From the NCBI GenBank assembly GCA_040954595.2, contig CM082585.2, forward strand, positions 10,788,001 through 10,852,000: a stretch of DNA of 64,000 bases, given 5' to 3'. The DNA comes from Balanoglossus misakiensis (lineage: Eukaryota; Hemichordata). Each line of letters starts with the position of its first letter. Positions within the stretch are counted from its first letter, which is position 1. Shown piece by piece: positions 63,010 to 64,000 of this stretch. The notes beneath the pieces are model-generated. The model was not told the DNA's origin. It did no database searches and saw only the letters and a list, made by a program, of their open reading frames with translations. The position numbers and the translations under genes were made by a program.

Positions 63010-64000
63010 CTAGTAATAGGAAAAGAAAATGATACATAAAAAGTGATTAAAAACTTTAAATGTCTCCGGTAAATATCATAAAAGTCTACTTAACATGCTC
63101 AGGTTGGCATCATATTTACTTGTCACTAGGGAGATGCCATGTTTTGATCGCGTTGGCAAGGAAGTATCTGTTTTGTCTCAAACGATGCTTCATAAATTTC
63201 AATTACACACAGCTGTCGAATCTATCACGTTGGGGGAAAAACTCAAGTAAAACCGCTTCGGGGGAAAGGTGCCATCAAATATAAAAGGAACAAGATTTAA
63301 CAAGGAAGAAATGGTGACCTGTGCTCGAGATGAAAAGGTTTTACGTCTAATAATATGGATACAAGTAAGCTGAAATTGAAGTATTCAAGATGTAAAATGA
63401 AAGAGGGCTACGGCATGTCAACAGACGATTACTTTTGTATTCAAATTTACATGTAAGTGATTTGATTGTCATGTTTACTGAGAGCTTGAAAGGGAGAGAG
63501 GGGAGGGTGGCCTGGGAAGGGGAGGAGGTTGATAGCAAGTATATTTGACGAATGCATCTTTAGGTTGAATTCATAGGAAGTGAGTTTAGTTCCCCCCAAG
63601 GGAAATTTCAATATCAGCCATGAACAACTGGAGCCAGCTTCCTCAATTACCTGGTGACCAATTATCTCAGTTGGTATTAAAGTCTATTTGGGGAAATCGA
63701 GGTTCATTCATCAGACTTCTTTTCTAGGTATTAAATCTGTAATTCCAAATAATTCCCAGTGTTACTCCCACTGACGTATGCCATATTTAACTGATTCAGT
63801 TGGCAGTCAGTGGAAATTAAGGAAGCATAGCCAGCAGGCATCGTTAGACGCATTATTATTTTATCTCATTATGCTTGTGTACATGTACATCATAGAGGAA
63901 AATATCTCTTGCAGAGTTGCAGTTTGCCGATAAGTTTGATTGAAAACTGACATTTTATGGTTCAATATATTAATTTGTGATATTTTATCTCAACAGTTGT
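63010..64000. other. Upstream intron or flank of the PLA2-like gene
   Basis: No exon with a phase-1 donor that would join the exon at 63009 is convincing here. A G-rich run (GGGAGAGAGGGGAGGGTGG) lies near 63490-63510. Confidence 0.4.

Overview
The window is eukaryotic and almost certainly from a marine invertebrate animal. Genes have spliceosomal introns with GT/AG borders, and I recognise a rhodopsin-class GPCR, a Spot14/MID1IP1-family gene, a conodipine-like phospholipase A2 gene and two bacterial-like HSL/family-IV esterases. That mixture would fit amphioxus or another deuterostome or lophotrochozoan; the species cannot be fixed from sequence alone. No CRISPR, operon or prokaryotic signal is present.

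Layout. 1-5016: an intronless GPCR gene on the plus strand (CDS 2338-3576) with unrecognised flanks. 5017-11141: two tandem minus-strand alpha/beta-hydrolase genes, each reconstructed here as seven exons with fully consistent splice phases (333 and 342 residues). 11484-15303: a GC-richer satellite of 25-bp units, each a potential hairpin, with its degenerate right edge in opposite orientation. 18068-18550: an intronless MID1IP1/THRSP-like gene. 20568-56871: about 27.6 kb of an AT-rich 87-bp satellite (roughly 318 monomers) with complex higher-order duplications and inverted monomers at both outer edges. It is interrupted at 43551-52216 by a second tandem array of sixteen ~549-bp units carrying a cluster of perfect palindromes and a tRNA/SINE-like pol III promoter. 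56872-64000: the 3' part of a minus-strand phospholipase A2-like gene, with an apparent 3' UTR ending next to the satellite.

The genes do not form one pathway. The two esterases are a local duplication. The lipogenesis regulator and the PLA2-like gene are independent neighbours. The long open frames in the satellites are consequences of unit length (87 = 29 x 3; 25 x 3 = 75), not protein genes.

Most notable points: (i) a satellite nested in a satellite, with a clean junction inside one 87-bp monomer and a chimeric 549-bp unit type carrying 87-mer sequence; (ii) orientation reversal at the edges of both simple satellites; (iii) an in-frame TAA in the PLA2-like gene followed three codons later by a consensus donor and a phase-compatible open exon; (iv) Gln in place of the calcium-binding Asp in that PLA2-like domain; (v) active-site loop divergence between the tandem esterases.
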